A DNA stretch of 64,000 nucleotides from Quillaja saponaria (Eukaryota; Streptophyta; Magnoliopsida; Fabales; Quillajaceae). Position numbers and translations under genes: made by a program. This document shows, one piece after another, positions 12,642-24,970 of this stretch. The DNA is taken from NCBI GenBank assembly GCA_029379385.1, contig CM055605.1:310001-374000 (forward strand), in the 5' to 3' direction. The notes under the pieces were generated by a model that made no database searches, was not told the origin of the DNA, and was given only the letters and a program-made list of their open reading frames with translations. Each line of letters opens with the position of its first letter. Within the stretch, counting starts at the first letter, position 1.

Positions 12642-13847
12642 GTCTGGGAAATAGATTGTTCATAGGAGCGCACATTAGATATTTTTTTCCTAATTGGCCA
12701 TTTTTACTGATTCAACACTCCAATATTGTTGTTGTTTCAAAACTTCTTATCGTTAACGGTGAGGTAAAAAGGATGTATTGAATTAAGAGTGTCTGAGAAT
12801 TATTGTATCATGGTTCACATGGTGTATGGAGTTCCATATACTTCCCAGTAATAAGTTTCCACATGCAGACTGTTTGAGCTTTATTTCTATCAATGCGTCC
12901 TGCTATTTTGATTTAGAGGGTGCAATGAAATTTATCTAAAGCGCAATAGGAGGACTAATCGAAAGTTACTCGTGAACAGGGGCTATTGTACATAATTGAG
13001 CTGGAGTGTGATAATCTATTGAATAATAAGGTTTTGTTGTTGAGCATGTGTTTAAAGGATCGACGATCTTACAATTATGAAGCACCAAAATGACATAAAA
13101 AAATGATGTGAAAGTTAAGTGATCAATTCTATTTGTATTCACTTGTCATCTTTATAGTTAAATGTGTTTCATAATTTAGGTACATGCATGAGCTCGATAC
13201 ATTGTGCTACACATCATCTAATCAGACACAAAATGAAACAGCATTCTGCTTCACGCAAAAGTGATATAACCAAACCCTCCTGTCTCTTGCACTTTGATTT
13301 GTCACATGCAATTATGCAAACTAGCCGGAAACTTTACGTAGTGAATTAAAGCAGATTATGTACACTCAAAAGCCTTTGTAAGAGAGTAGAATAATCATGC
13401 AAATACTCTTGCGTACTCAAGATTGAAATATTTTCAACTAGTAAAATTGCTATATTCCGATGATTGTTACAGTTTGAATTATTCAGTAGGGAAACAATTG
13501 CTTCAAGGCCTTTTACAATGAATACGTATCCTTCTGTAAAATCTAAACATGAGAGCAACCTCTACGCAGTGAAGATCACAGGTATTCCTTAACCGGCAAA
13601 ATCACCATGAGTGTACAACTAAGATCGAGAAACAGAAAGAATAGAACTAGATTAGCTTATTTAGTGTCAAAGGTCCGTGTACTTCATTTCCAACATGCAG
13701 ATTTTATTTCTTTAGTTCACCAGCTCAGAACATTAAGAACCAAAATTACGGTGATGATGATGTTCACAATTACCCCTTATTACCATGCATTTTACACAAA
13801 CTACAGAATCTCAGTCCTAAGATCTATGTGTAAAGTAGAAATGGTTG
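12642..13847. other. Convergent intergenic/3' UTR region between BMS1 and GCD1
   Basis: About 1.2 kb separating the 3' ends of two converging genes. Short open frames exist on both strands but none matches a known family or carries splice-consistent neighbours. Probably the two 3' UTRs plus spacer. Confidence 0.6.
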
Positions 13848-15920
13848 TCAAGGAAGGATCCTACGTCGATGACGAGGAGTCTCTCGCTTCACATACATTT
13901 TCTCCTTTTCATTCAGTGGTCGACTAGAACCATCAGGCAAACTAACAAATTTCCAGCCCCCACCACCTCCACGTTTCCCTCGCGGGCCCAGTTTCTCCAC
14001 TGTAAATTTCCAACCATCTGAAGCACGACGTCGACTATATTTGTGACATTTTACCTCCCCAGCCATCTGTATATGAGTAAAACCACATTATCCAACAGGT
14101 TTGATGTACATGAATACCAATATGCAGCATATTGGCTATAATATAAACAGAAAAAGGTGAGAAAGCTAGTCACATTACCAATCATAATTACCAAATGAGA
14201 GTAAGGAATGCACTATTTGTTCTCCATCAAGCACTTCTAAATAATGATAATGGTGCCTTAAATGACATTATGTGTTTGCATCTGTTCCTTCAAAATCTTT
14301 TAAAATTACTGAATTGTCAAGCATGGGGGATGTGTTACAAATCATCACAATGTTCACAATACCCTCTTTACTAAATACTGTTATTTTACATACATATTTT
14401 ATGCTGGGGAAAACATTACATTTTCCCTGTATTATCCTTATATTGTTTGATAACGTCTACCTTGACTTGTAAAGTAATATTTGCCCACTGAGGGACCCCG
14501 GTTAACAGAAACTTTGGCACTTCAAAGACAATGGATCGAGAGCAGCATTAGGGTGGGGGACGGGGGTAAAAGAAACAAGTATGTTTGTCATCACTTTATT
14601 TCCAAACATATTGCGAAAAAGAACTTACTTTCATTTTGTTAAAGTTCATCCTTTGGACAAAATCTTGATAAAGCATTTCGTCTTCTTTTTTGGAGATCTC
14701 ATAGTGGACTTCATCCAGATCTCTAGTGGTACCATCCCAACCCTCAGGCATAACCTTAAAGTCAGGTTTGTAAGGAAGAGATGCTACATGGAACTCCCTG
14801 TCATGGGATTTAAAGAACCTGCAAGAGGAAAACCATTAGGGAGACTAATAGATCGAGATTCAAGAATACTGCTGTTAAGAATACATAAACTGTTAGCCAA
14901 AACTCCTAATGTGGTTTAAATGTATTAAGTTAAGTTTTCTTTCATTCATATATAGGTTCCTAAAACATATCTTTATGAGCATACTACATGTCTGCTCATT
15001 CTGAAGTTCTGAATATGACAGACATCCATCTTTAGAATACTGTCCTGCTAAGATTGTAAAGTACTTCTAGCCAACTCCCTTAAGAACATTAAGCCAAAAC
15101 AATTATGACAAAGAAGAAAATAGTATGTTTGATGATCAACTTGGACAACAACCAACATCAGTTATATATACTAAGTTATGCACGGAATGGACAACGTAAC
15201 GTACTCAGGAAATGTGTCAAGCAAAAGCTCCACAGAATCGTCCAGGGGATGACCAAGCTTTTTCTCCTCTTCCTCCTCAAGCTCCTTCAACCAAAGAATA
15301 GCGTGCACTCTCTGTCTCATAATCCTATAATCTTTTGCAAGCTTCTCAACTGTGTATTTCTCGGGGTTTTCTTTATGCAAACGATACATCTCAGCTTTCT
15401 CTGAATCCTTCAGATAAGACCCTCTAGCACCAGGCTCTTTAACTGGTTTCAACAACACACTCACTTCCCTCATTCTTTTACCCCATCCATCCACAAAAGC
15501 CTTACTGTTCTTGTTTTCAGCTTCTAGTTCCTTTATCTTCTCATCAATATCTTCCCAACCAGATACTATTGAAGATTGGCTCACATTGCCAACTCCACTT
15601 ACAGAACCACCAACATGATGCCCTGCAACTTCTCCATTGAAATGGTCCTTCGTTAACCCAGTAGACCAAGAAGACACAGAATCCCAGCCAAAGTCATCTG
15701 AACCACTGAATGAAGATTCCAGACTCTTCTCCCACTCATCCTTACCTTCCTTTTGGCCCCAATCACCAACCCCAGATTCGGATGAAAAGCTTTTCAAGCT
15801 GGAAAATTGACAAGCCCCATAAGCATATTCTGTCCTCTCTCTGAGAACTCTTTTCGTGCTTGTGCTCAAGCCAAGCCAAGTGCCCGAGAAACGGGATATT
15901 ATCCGGTGAAGATTTTGCAT
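13848..15920 (-). CDS. GCD1: GAMETE CELL DEFECTIVE 1-like mitochondrial protein
   Basis: Exons in transcript order 15920-15205, 14818-14629 and 14066-13848 join in frame to give 374 residues. The N-terminus (MQNLHRIISRFSGTWLGLSTS) is basic, Ser/Arg-rich and without early acids, as in a mitochondrial presequence. An acidic, Trp-containing middle follows, then the conserved LLKPVKEPGARGSYLK, YTVEKLAKDYRIMRQRVHAILWLKELE and the DREFHVASLPYKP block, and a Gly/Arg-rich C-terminus GKRGGGGGWKFVSLPDGSS. This is the family annotated in plants as GCD1, related to the fungal mitoribosome-associated regulator group. In Arabidopsis loss blocks gamete maturation and embryo development. The start is the only ATG near the frame's 5' end; a GTG lies two codons upstream. 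Tandem site II motifs stand about 320 bp upstream. Confidence 0.88.
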
Positions 15921-16149
15921 AGTCACAGTCAGTGCCGGAGCTGCTTGGGGAAGACACCCCGCAGAGGTTTTTACAAAAGAAAGAAAAATACGAACTTTAC
16001 AGAATGAAAAACAAGTTGCTCTGCTCGAAAACAGCTATGGCGTCGTTTGAATACTGCACAGAGTAGCAACTAGGAAGAAAGCTTACAGATAAAAATGGAG
16101 GCCATTGATTCTTTCTTCTTTCTAACGCCCTAGAGGCTAGAATAAGCTT

Positions 16150-16297
16150 CTTCAAATGCAACGTCGTCGTTTCACCGCGGAAGTTTTTTAATTTTTACCC
16201 ATTATAAAAGCTCGGTACCGCAATTGGAGGTGGCCTCCAGCCCATCAAATCAGCCCATCAAATTGGGACCTAACCAACATCTTCAAATGCAACGTCG
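16150..16297. repeat. Direct repeat CTTCAAATGCAACGTCG in the GCD1/GPI-protein promoter
   Basis: The 17-bp word CTTCAAATGCAACGTCG occurs at 16150-16166 and again at 16281-16297, each followed by a similar pyrimidine-G stretch. It lies in the shared intergenic region of two divergent genes. Function unknown; possibly a duplicated regulatory segment. Confidence 0.6.
16239..16263 (-). promoter_or_regulatory. Tandem site II (TGGGCT) motifs upstream of GCD1
   Basis: AGCCCATCAAAT occurs at 16239-16250 and 16252-16263, which on the minus strand gives two TGGGCT site II cores 13 bp apart. Site II elements (TGGGCC/T) are TCP-binding motifs enriched in promoters of plant genes for mitochondrial and ribosomal proteins, fitting GCD1 on the minus strand. 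Function inferred. Confidence 0.5.
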
Positions 16298-16429
16298 CCG
16301 TTTTTGGAGGAAGCCTTTTTATGTGGTTTTTGACGTGGCAAAATCCTGTATGTTCCATTAAACATTTTATTTACGGTCGAGATGAATTCTGGATTTACCG
16401 CACCCTGACCGAATCTGTGTTCACCTTTT

Positions 16430-17415
16430 CAGCCTACTCTTCTTCCTCCTCTCTCTCTCTCTCTCTCTCTCCCCCACTCTCGCTTTCTGTCTTGTGAGGT
16501 TTCTACAAAAGTAAGTTACCAACTACTCTATCTTCTCAGAGCTGAATTTTCTTTTTCTATTTTGTTAAACTTTTTATGTATGTTAGTGGAAATGGTTTGG
16601 AGATGGTAAATTTGTCTTTGTCTTCAAGCATTCATTCATCACTAACTGGAATTCAGCAAGAATTAAACATTTTTATCCCTTTTATTACTGTAATGTAAGA
16701 TGGGCTCTTTAAATATAGCAAATGATCACTTTGATGAAAAATAGTGAAATTATTTCTGGGTTATACTCGAAATATATTTTCCAGCTCATTACATTGTTTA
16801 TTCTATTCTCCGTTCTTGGCCTCTTTTCTTTGAAAGGAAAAGTTTATATATTTGCTGTTGTTTTTCGCTTATGAAACAGATGAAAGAAAAATCTTGAATA
16901 TTTCATTACATATAAAATTGGCTTCTTTACTGAGTGAAGGCCTTCCTTCGTCAATCTGGGTGCAGTATATATTTAGAACTCCTTTTCCTCTTCATATTAG
17001 ATTAGTACAAAAAGGAAAATTGGTTTGGCTGTTTTAGGATCCATCTATTTCGTGGAAAAATCTATGCACCATGCCTTTAGTTTATATTAGAACATGGAAT
17101 AAATCATGAGTGTAGAAACAAGTTACAGAAGATGGCTGTCTCTCTCTGGGGCTTAAAGGTTAGTTATAATTCAGATACGAGATTCCTACCCAATTGGTGT
17201 CAGTACATTACAAATCATCTATCAAGATTATTCATTTGCATCTTATGTAATTATTGCTTTTCCTGTGGAGGGAAACTCATTTTTGTTTTTCACACCTTAT
17301 GCTTGTAGGTATTACATATATTGCCGCATGACTACATTTATTTTCTGGGCTTATCACCAGCTACCACAGGGTTCTTAATTGTAAAGCTCAATGGTACAAG
17401 AGGGCTAGTGGAGTT
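16430..17415 (+). other. 5' leader region of the GPI-anchored protein gene with CT microsatellite
   Basis: A CT-rich microsatellite (about 16441-16471) is followed by a good splice donor, GTAAGT, near 16510. A T-rich stretch and a likely acceptor TTGTAG near 17309 come before the ATG at 17416. I read this as a transcribed 5' UTR with one long intron. No protein-coding content recognised. Confidence 0.45.
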
Positions 17416-20400
17416 ATGGACTGTTTTCAGAATGTTAATTGTCTTAAGGGTAAGCTCTTATCAACATAATTTTAGATGTTTAGCTTGGTTTATTAGCTAT
17501 CTGTATATGTGATAAGCATATTTGTTATTATATTTTGACTCATTATGAGAATAAAGGATCTTCCTTTGTTTTCTGGGGTTATGAAATGGTGAAGGATTAT
17601 TGGTATCAAATTGAGCTCGGGTGTAATAGAGTAACTTTGTACTATGTTTATATTCCTCACTCTCTCTCATGCTTATGGACACATTTAGTGATGTGCATAG
17701 GCAGGCAAATTACTGTTGATACTAGTTCATTGGATGTGACATTCCATGCTTTCAGTTTTATATATACCAGAGTATGCTCCTGCTGATGACTTGTAATTAT
17801 GGTTACAGGTTCTTTGTGCTGTCAATTACTTTTATTCATCATCTGGATACGTAGTTTCCAGGATGTAATGGCACAAGAAAGATGGCTAGAGCCCATTCAT
17901 ACATCTTCAGTATTGGACCTAGCTAATGCACCTACTAGTGGACTTTTTGATCCTATAGAAATATCACCTGCAGTCATACCACACAATCCATATACCAGTG
18001 ATCCTGGGGCACCAATGTATCCAACTTTTCCAACCACGTATGATCCAATTTTAACGGGGAAATGCCCTGTAAATTTTTCAGCTATATCAAGTATCCTGGA
18101 TAAAACCGCATCGGATTGTTCTCAGCCTTTGGCAGCACTTGTAGGAAATGTAATATGTTGTCCTCAGTTTAGTAGTTTGATCCACATCTTCCAGGGTTTC
18201 TACAGCATCAACTCTGATAAGTTGGCTTTGCAAAATTCAGTTGCTAATGATTGTTTTTCAGATATCGTTAGTATCCTGTCCAGTAGAGGGGCAAATAGTT
18301 CAATACCTTCACTTTGCACCATAAAATCATCAAATCTGACAGGTGGGACATGTCCCGTGAAGGATGTTTCCACCTTTGAGAAAATAGTCAATACACGTAA
18401 CTTACTGGAGTCCTGCAGCACCATTGACCCACTTAAAGAGTGCTGTAGGCCAATTTGCCAGCCTGCAATTATGGCTGCCACACTTCAGATTTCTGGAAAA
18501 CTGACAGTCAATGACAACAAAAATGTGGAAGGGCAGGTGAATCATATTGACTATCTTAATGGCTGCAAAGGTGTGGTTTATTCATACCTTTCACGGAAGC
18601 TCTCATCAGAGTCAGCAAATACTGCATTTCGAATAATATCTGCCTGCAAGGTTAACAAAGGTAAACAATAAAAAGGATGGATTAGATCTTTGTGACTATG
18701 CTACTAATTTTTTATTCTTGAAGAACTTTCCACTCATCGGATTTTGAAAGTCGTCTCGAGGGTGCCTGAATTACCTTGTTGAGGGATTTGAATATTTGAT
18801 CATAATGAGGTTAGGTAACATGTAATAAGGTTAAATAATTGCATTCAAACACCATTAGACCTCGGTATCTAGTGTCACTACATTCTAATGCTTTTAGAGT
18901 CCTTAATTGTGAGCATCCTTTAATTGTAATATATTCCCTGATTGGAGAAAGAGAGAATTAGATACCATTTGGAAGAAGAAAAGGAGTCCCTATGTTTAAA
19001 TTTTGGCAGAAGAGGATCTGTGAATCTGTTTGCAGCTTCCCGAACTTAAGTACAAGTCAAACAATTCTCTGTTTAGTGCTCTCTCATTTGTGTTTCTTTT
19101 CTTATTCTCTTGATTCTGTGCATGATTGATTGTTAATTGTTACTCTCCACCTTCCCCTCATTTCCTGACTTGCTTCTTGGTCAAATTGGTGTTATCTGTT
19201 AAGTCACAAAATGGTGGTTTTCTGTGTTATTTTTTTATGGTTTACTTCTCTGATAATGAAGTAAAAATTGCTTCTGTAGTTTGCCCTTTGAAATTTAAGG
19301 AGCCTTCTGAAGTTGTTAGTGCATGTCAGAATGTAGCTGCCCCTAGCCCTTCCTGCTGTAGCTCATTAAACACTTATATTGCGGGGATACAAAAGCAAAT
19401 GTTAATTACAAACAAACAAGCCATAATCTGTGCTACAGTTTTCGGATCCATGTTAAGGAAAGGTGGGGTCATGATGGATGTGTATGAGCTTTGTGATGTT
19501 GACTTGAAAGATTTCAGCATTCAAGGTATATTCCCTGCTTTGCTGATATCAGTTTTTCTTTACATGAATCCTTTATTTTATCTAATATAGATCTTTTCTG
19601 TTTTGTTATTGTGCATGGGCTGGAGCAGCATATGGACAACAAGGTATGCTGTTGTTTCCACTTTCTATTATTTGTATTCAACTTTCCCAAGTTGTTCACT
19701 ACTTTGCAGTTGTAAAACAAATATAGAGAAAGAAATAGTAATAGCTTGGATTAATCTAAGACTACACTAGGACCTTAAATTTATAATAAAGCAATTACAT
19801 AGGACTTGCTTATCTAAATAATGTGGGACTTAACACCGAACATAACTTAATACTAAATATACTCTAACACTCCCCCTCAAGCTAGAGCATATACATGCTC
19901 AAGCTTGTACAAGTATAATATCAAGTATCAAAACTCTCAACACTCTCCTATAACAAAAAATTACATCAAGTTCACTCAACTCACTCTATGCCTAAAAGAA
20001 CGAGAATGAGAATGGCACAGACAACATGTGCCTAAAAAAAAAATGACATAAACAATATATGTCTCAAACAGAATTGTTGGTTCACAGCCAACATAAAATG
20101 CCAAATTGGCAACAACTTCCACCAAGAACTTCTCTGGTCGGAAACCAAGATAAAGCAACTCCGGAATCAATGATAATGAGCAGAGAATGTTGAAAACTCT
20201 TCAATCTTTTCAATCTTGAATAGGGGTTGTGTCAAAAGACTAAACAACCAACAAACATAAATACGAACTTCTACAAAAACTTCTACAATAACAGTATCAA
20301 AAGTTTCAAAACTATCCGGGGTTGCCGCCATTTAGGGTTACCGCCAAAGAGGAGAGGCGGCAACCCTAAGATTAAACTTGAGTTTAGATCAAACCCGCTC

Positions 20401-21825
20401 TGATATCATGTAAAACAAATATAGAAAAAGAAAAACAAATAGCTTGGATTAATCCCAAGACTACACCAGAACCTTAAATTTATAATAGAGCAATTATATA
20501 AGACTTGCTTATCTAAATAATGTGAGACTTAACACCCAACATAACTTAATACTAAATATACTCTAACACTCCCACTCAAACTAGAGCATATATATGCTCA
20601 AGCTTGTACAAGTATAATCCCAAGTATCAAAACTCTCAACATAACCACTTACATGTCATAATTCTGACAATTGGTGCTCTGAGCATCTATTAAAACACAT
20701 CATTGTTTATTTAGTATATTCAAGGTCATATGCAGATATCAATTCTTCAATAGGTAGTCCTTTCAGAGTATGAATTGTGGAAAATTAATGCAAGAAAATG
20801 TGTTTATTGTAAGATTGATATATATAAATATATTTTAATCTAAATGCAGGGTGCCTACTTCGAAGCTTGTCTGCAGATGTGGTATTTGACAATTCAACAG
20901 GCTTTTTTAGCTTTACATGTGATTTGAGTGACAATATTGCTGCCCCATGGCCGTCATCATCATCAATTACATCTGTATCACTTTGTGCATCTGGTAGTGA
21001 TTTGGCAAAAAAAAAAATCTAATCCATTATTTCTTTCATAGTTAGAATGTTTTCGATCAGAATCTTGAGATTTCATGAGACTCCTTGTCTCCTATTAATT
21101 CTTGCGCTTAGTTTAACTTTGTGTCTACTTTCGAGTTTTGCAGAAATGTCATTACCTGCACTACCAACTTCAGAGACTTTAAAAAATCGTGGTGAGTGCC
21201 ATTGCCTTTTTTCTATAACTGAGATCCTGGTTTCAACTGCTTTGTAAATTAATACATTTTTTTATTGTATTTATTTTACTTACGAAAAAAGAAAGAAAAA
21301 AGACTGGCTGTTAAGTTAAATGTGTGTGTACATGTATCTATATGATTGCAGGATTTTCTCTCAAATCATTTTTTCCCTGATGGTTGCTGTTAGATGGAAG
21401 TGAGATTTGTCTTTTCTGTTTTGAGTCCAAGTTAGGAAGTACCTTTTGTTCGTGGGATGGTTGCATATCATATCTTTGCCGCAGATTAAAATTCTAGGAT
21501 TTTGTACTTTTCCTGTCTTCAATTAAGGCATCCTAAACAATAATTCAAGTGCTAGGCATCTCTCTCTGTGACACAAGCATACAGAAAGATTGTACTCAGA
21601 ATTTGCTGAAAGTTTTGACAAGAAGAAAAAAAGAACTGAATTCTGATACTAAATTACTAGATTTCAGATACTACATTGCTCATTTGACTATATAATGGCT
21701 TGTTTCCTGTCTCCAACTCATACTAAATTTCATTGTGATGCTATTTTGCAGGCTTTAAATCTGGTATATCGGATTTCCTTGTTTCCATTTTTTCATTTTT
21801 TGTTTTCAGTACGTTGCTGTACTGA
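17416..21825 (+). CDS. GPI-anchored protein of the At1g61900 family
   Basis: Exons 17416-17449, 17809-18660, 19280-19525, 19629-19643, 20850-20993, 21144-21191 and 21752-21825 join in frame to 470 residues. An N-terminal hydrophobic segment (QLLLFIIWI, near residues 18-26) acts as signal peptide. The ectodomain has many Cys (GKCPVNF, CCPQF, GTCPVKD, CRPICQP, SCCSSLNTYIAGIQKQ) and possible N-glycosylation sites. A second Cys-rich block and a terminal hydrophobic tail ending in FSFFVFSTLLY fit a GPI attachment signal. The product should sit on the outer plasma membrane; biochemical function is unknown. The 34-nt first coding exon was chosen because it adds MDCFQNVNCLKG in phase before the hydrophobic segment; a start at 17799 lies inside the intron. 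Oddities: a 15-nt microexon and an LTR element in the following intron. Confidence 0.85.
19629..19643 (+). other. 15-nt microexon
   Basis: CATATGGACAACAAG is preceded by an AG acceptor and followed by a GT donor, and keeps phase 1 on both sides (adds AYGQQ between FSIQ and GCLLRS). Omitting it also keeps frame, so it may be alternatively spliced. Confidence 0.6.
19711..19942 (-). repeat. 3' LTR of the TRIM-like element
   Basis: It shares long near-identical stretches with 20409-20641, including the segment around ACTCTAACACTCCC. It differs from the other LTR at scattered substitutions and small indels. Confidence 0.8.
20409..20641 (-). repeat. 5' LTR of the TRIM-like element
   Basis: Partner of the repeat at 19711-19942. 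The putative primer-binding site lies directly beside it at 20394-20408 on the minus strand, which sets the orientation. Confidence 0.8.
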
Positions 21826-22550
21826 AGATATTTAAGGGTTGAGCTGGTTTATGTTGGGCGTTTTGTAATTGTGTTGGTGTGGATTCTTCAATGTATATTT
21901 TGAATGACCTCAATGTATAGCAAGCATCCTGACCTTTCTGCATTGTATCTGTGCGCGGGCGCGATGACGTTATAACTTGGAAGATGTTCCTTGAGAACAG
22001 TGATGCTACTTATAACAGTACGTTAGCTATGTGCATATTATTTCACCTAAATCAAACAATCAAGATTCTCAATATCTACTTTCATATCACCATTTCACCA
22101 AGGCAATTCAGAAGAAATTGTGAACAAATTTTAATCTTGAAGATATATCTACAAGCTTTGTAATACTTGTACACTTTGCATTTTTACTAAGTGAGAACTC
22201 ATGCGCGATATTTTTTAAAAAACAAGGATATTCTTTCATAATTAATGGGTGCATTCAGAAGACAGTCGCTGTCACATTAAACATAGTGCAGTTCTCAAAT
22301 GTTAATACCATCAAAGAGTATGTCGCTGAGCTTAGATCTCTTTATTTAAAATCATGTTCACAAATGAAACCATGGTACAATATGAGCAAAGATAGATATT
22401 GCATTCCTACCAAAATAAAAAGATAGATATCACATCGAACATACAATCCAGTACGTCTTTGGTACATCAGCGAGGAAGTGGCTTCCGTTTCAGTTCTTCA
22501 CCTGAAATCCAGCAAGGGCCACTCCATGCAAGCAAAATTACATTGTCACT
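21826..22550. other. Convergent 3' region between GPI-protein gene and PEX13
   Basis: About 0.7 kb of 3' UTR and spacer. One 70-codon open frame at 21951-22163 has no recognisable similarity and no supporting context. Nothing else seen. Confidence 0.6.
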
Positions 22551-24970
22551 TCAATTACTTGTATCGTTTTCCCAAACATTGTCCCAAGAACCACTTGGAG
22601 CAGACTTTGGTGCCTCAATGTAGTTCTGATTAACATGGGAATTGGAGTTTCCAGGGAGTGGAAATCCATTGGGGCCCATGTGTTGAACTTTCCTGGCCTT
22701 TGTTTTGATCCCAAGCAACCTTAATACAAATCTGGCAAGCTCTCCATATAATACTCCAGAGCGATCAAAAAGCTGCAGCAAAGACCAAGGTTCGTCTGTA
22801 TCATACTCAAACAGTCTTAGAATAATCAAATACTACAATATATCAGGGTTCCCAGAAGAGCCCCATATCATAATTTGAGATGCTACATTACTTCTTTTTA
22901 TATTATGTGTATGTGCATGACAAGCACAAATGAGATTCACATGGTTGCATGTTCATATCCCACCACACAAGATACTAAAGATCAATATCTGAATCCAGGA
23001 ATCCAATGATGTTTGATCAATTGGATAAAAAGATTGACAAGAATTCAACAAACGCCTGATCTTAGGAGGATAATTTTTATTTTTTTCATATACATAAATA
23101 ACCAGATATAATGATGAACTGGTTCTTTGATTATCTACATTACATATTTGCATATAAAGAAGATAGAAGAGAACAGGATGAAAACAAAACCTGAAGAAGT
23201 GCAGTCATGAACATATGGAAAGCCTGTGTGTTCTGGTCTACGAGTATTGATATACGACCAAAAAAGTTCACCACACCTTGCATCTGCCATTAAACAACGA
23301 AAACAAAGACAGGCGAGTAAGCAACAGCACAATCCAATGCAAAATTTTCAACATGAACTAATGAACTTTATTCCCTTTAAGAGAAACACAATATGGAAAA
23401 TGAGACTGAGCTATGAAGGGAGGAATATAAAACACGAAATACAAAAAAAGTCTCATAAAAGAAAATTTTCAGTTTCTTGTAATCCTCTTCTACAGTCAAA
23501 AGGGTAACAATAGAACCGTGAACTTTGTGCACGTCTCATCCTTCAACATGAAAAACTAATAAAACATCATACAACTTACCACCCGAAGAACTGATATCCA
23601 AAATCCTGGCGGAGATGGAGGAGCACCATTTGGGTCATTTGGATCTTGAGATCCAAAAGGACCACCCATACCATAACCTCCCATTGGACCTCCAAAGCCG
23701 CTATTATACATTCCACCACCATACATTCCCGAAGATCCATAGAGCCCACCACCATATCCTCCCCTATACATCCCTCCACCATATGTTCCTCCACCATATG
23801 TTCCTCCAAGTCCACCATAATTTCCTCCAAGTCCACCATAATTTCCTCCAAGTCCACCGTAAGATCCATTCAATCCAGACCCATAGCCAGAGTTGTAATT
23901 CATAGTAGAACCATAACCTACAATATGAGAAGCAATGCCAAAATAAACATAAAAAATCAAGCTAAGAGAGAGGTACAACACAGAAAGGGAGGCTATGAGA
24001 TACCAACAGAATAGGTTTTTTATGCAAGATCAACATCACCTCCTATGCCGCTATTTCCATAGTTCTGCTCCCAGGGCCTTGTGGGAACAGGCCTACCAAG
24101 AGAATTCCTGTTAACTATCGCATTCTTATCAGAACTAGAAACAATTTCTCCAGGTCTTGCAGTTCCTGAAGCCTCAACTACATCACTTGTGCTGCCGCCT
24201 GAGGGGGGTTTAAAAGGTGCAGGGCCAGATGAGGAACCTGCTCGCTCCCATGGTTTTGGTGGAAGACTATTAGCTGCAACGTGACAAAACATGATTCAAA
24301 CTCCAGGGATAGACTCAAAAAAATAAAATTCAAAAAATAGAAAAACTCACAACCATATATTCTCTCAAGACACCTTCAATTACCCAAGTGTACAAAGAAT
24401 TCAATTAATGCGTTTTTCTGCATTGAAGTTCATCAATATTATTAGATATACTACTACAAATTCCGGGGAGAAGTTCTCCCGTGAAAAAAATGGACCTTTA
24501 AATTGATCTCGAATTTATCTGGTACATTCTCAGAGCTCATATATGGCTTATTTGACTCCCCAATACATCTAAATGATCATCTCCCCAATTCATATCTTTC
24601 GTATTCATATCTTTCGTCTATGATATTCATCAAACACTCCACTTGTTTAAAAATCCGATGTTTGATGATTGCTAAAATGAGCAAGAATGGCTACCTTATT
24701 TGTTCTTGTTCGATTTGTGGGTTCCTCGGACACGAAAAAAATGAATAATTTAACAACTTCAAAATTAAACAAACAACTGGAAATTCAACAACCAAAATCT
24801 CTACTTCCCATATCCAAAGCTATTCAACAACACCCAAGAAGGGGAAAAAATAAAAATAAAAAATCAATCTCCCACGACGAAACACGAATAGCAGAAAATT
24901 TTTGAATCGGAAAATAAATTAAAATACGTCTAGAGATTAAGGAACCTGACGGTTGGGGCTTCGACTCCAT
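22551..24970 (-). CDS. PEX13: Peroxin-13, peroxisomal import docking protein
   Basis: PEX13 is the peroxisomal membrane docking partner of PEX14 for cargo-loaded receptors PEX5 and PEX7. Exons in transcript order 24970-24946, 24273-24040, 23917-23580, 23283-23191 and 22772-22551 join in frame to 303 residues. Seen: N-terminal Pro/Trp motifs (PPKPWERAG and VPTRPWEQNYG); a long Gly/Tyr-rich region with GGLGGNY and MYGGG repeats; the conserved segment GFWISVLRVMQGVVNFFGRISILVDQ; FDRSGVLYGELARFVLRLLG; a polar tail. Like other plant PEX13 proteins it lacks the SH3 domain of yeast and animals. The first coding exon has only 25 nt (MESKPQPS). Arabidopsis PEX13 is also known as APM2. Confidence 0.93.
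23800..23870 (-). repeat. 21-bp tandem repeats encoding GGLGGNY in PEX13
   Basis: A 21-bp unit (plus-strand word TTTCCTCCAAGTCCACCATAA) repeats two to three times with small changes and encodes successive GGLGGNY heptads. The repeat is length-unstable in principle but stays in frame. Confidence 0.8.

Larger units (their letters stand above)
19711..20641 (-). mobile_element. TRIM-like non-autonomous LTR element inside an intron
   Basis: A 931-bp unit is bounded by two direct repeats of 232-233 bp. On the minus strand each repeat begins TGTTGAG and ends TTTTACA, the TG..CA ends of LTRs. Just inside the 5' LTR, TGATATCAGAGCGGG (20408-20394) resembles a primer-binding site for initiator methionine tRNA. 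Just before the 3' LTR is a purine stretch AGGAGAG (19949-19943). The internal 466 bp has no gag or pol coding. Flanking 5-mers (GCAGT left, TAACC right) differ, so no target duplication remains. LTR divergence suggests an old insertion. It sits antisense in the GPI-protein intron 19644-20849. Confidence 0.78.

Noticed and set aside
12307..12675. Minus-strand frame with repeated [14 protein letters not shown] peptide
   Set aside because: The peptide repeat is only the reverse reading of the 36-bp DNA repeat at the BMS1 3' end and overlaps its last exon.
17799..17808. Start codon for the GPI-anchored protein at 17799
   Set aside because: The ATG is immediately before the TTACAG acceptor; a phase-correct upstream coding exon (17416-17449) with a good donor is a better start.
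23615..24014. Plus-strand His/Ser-rich frames with repeats
   Set aside because: They are antisense readings of the Gly/Tyr-rich exon of PEX13, which has splice-consistent family similarity on the minus strand.
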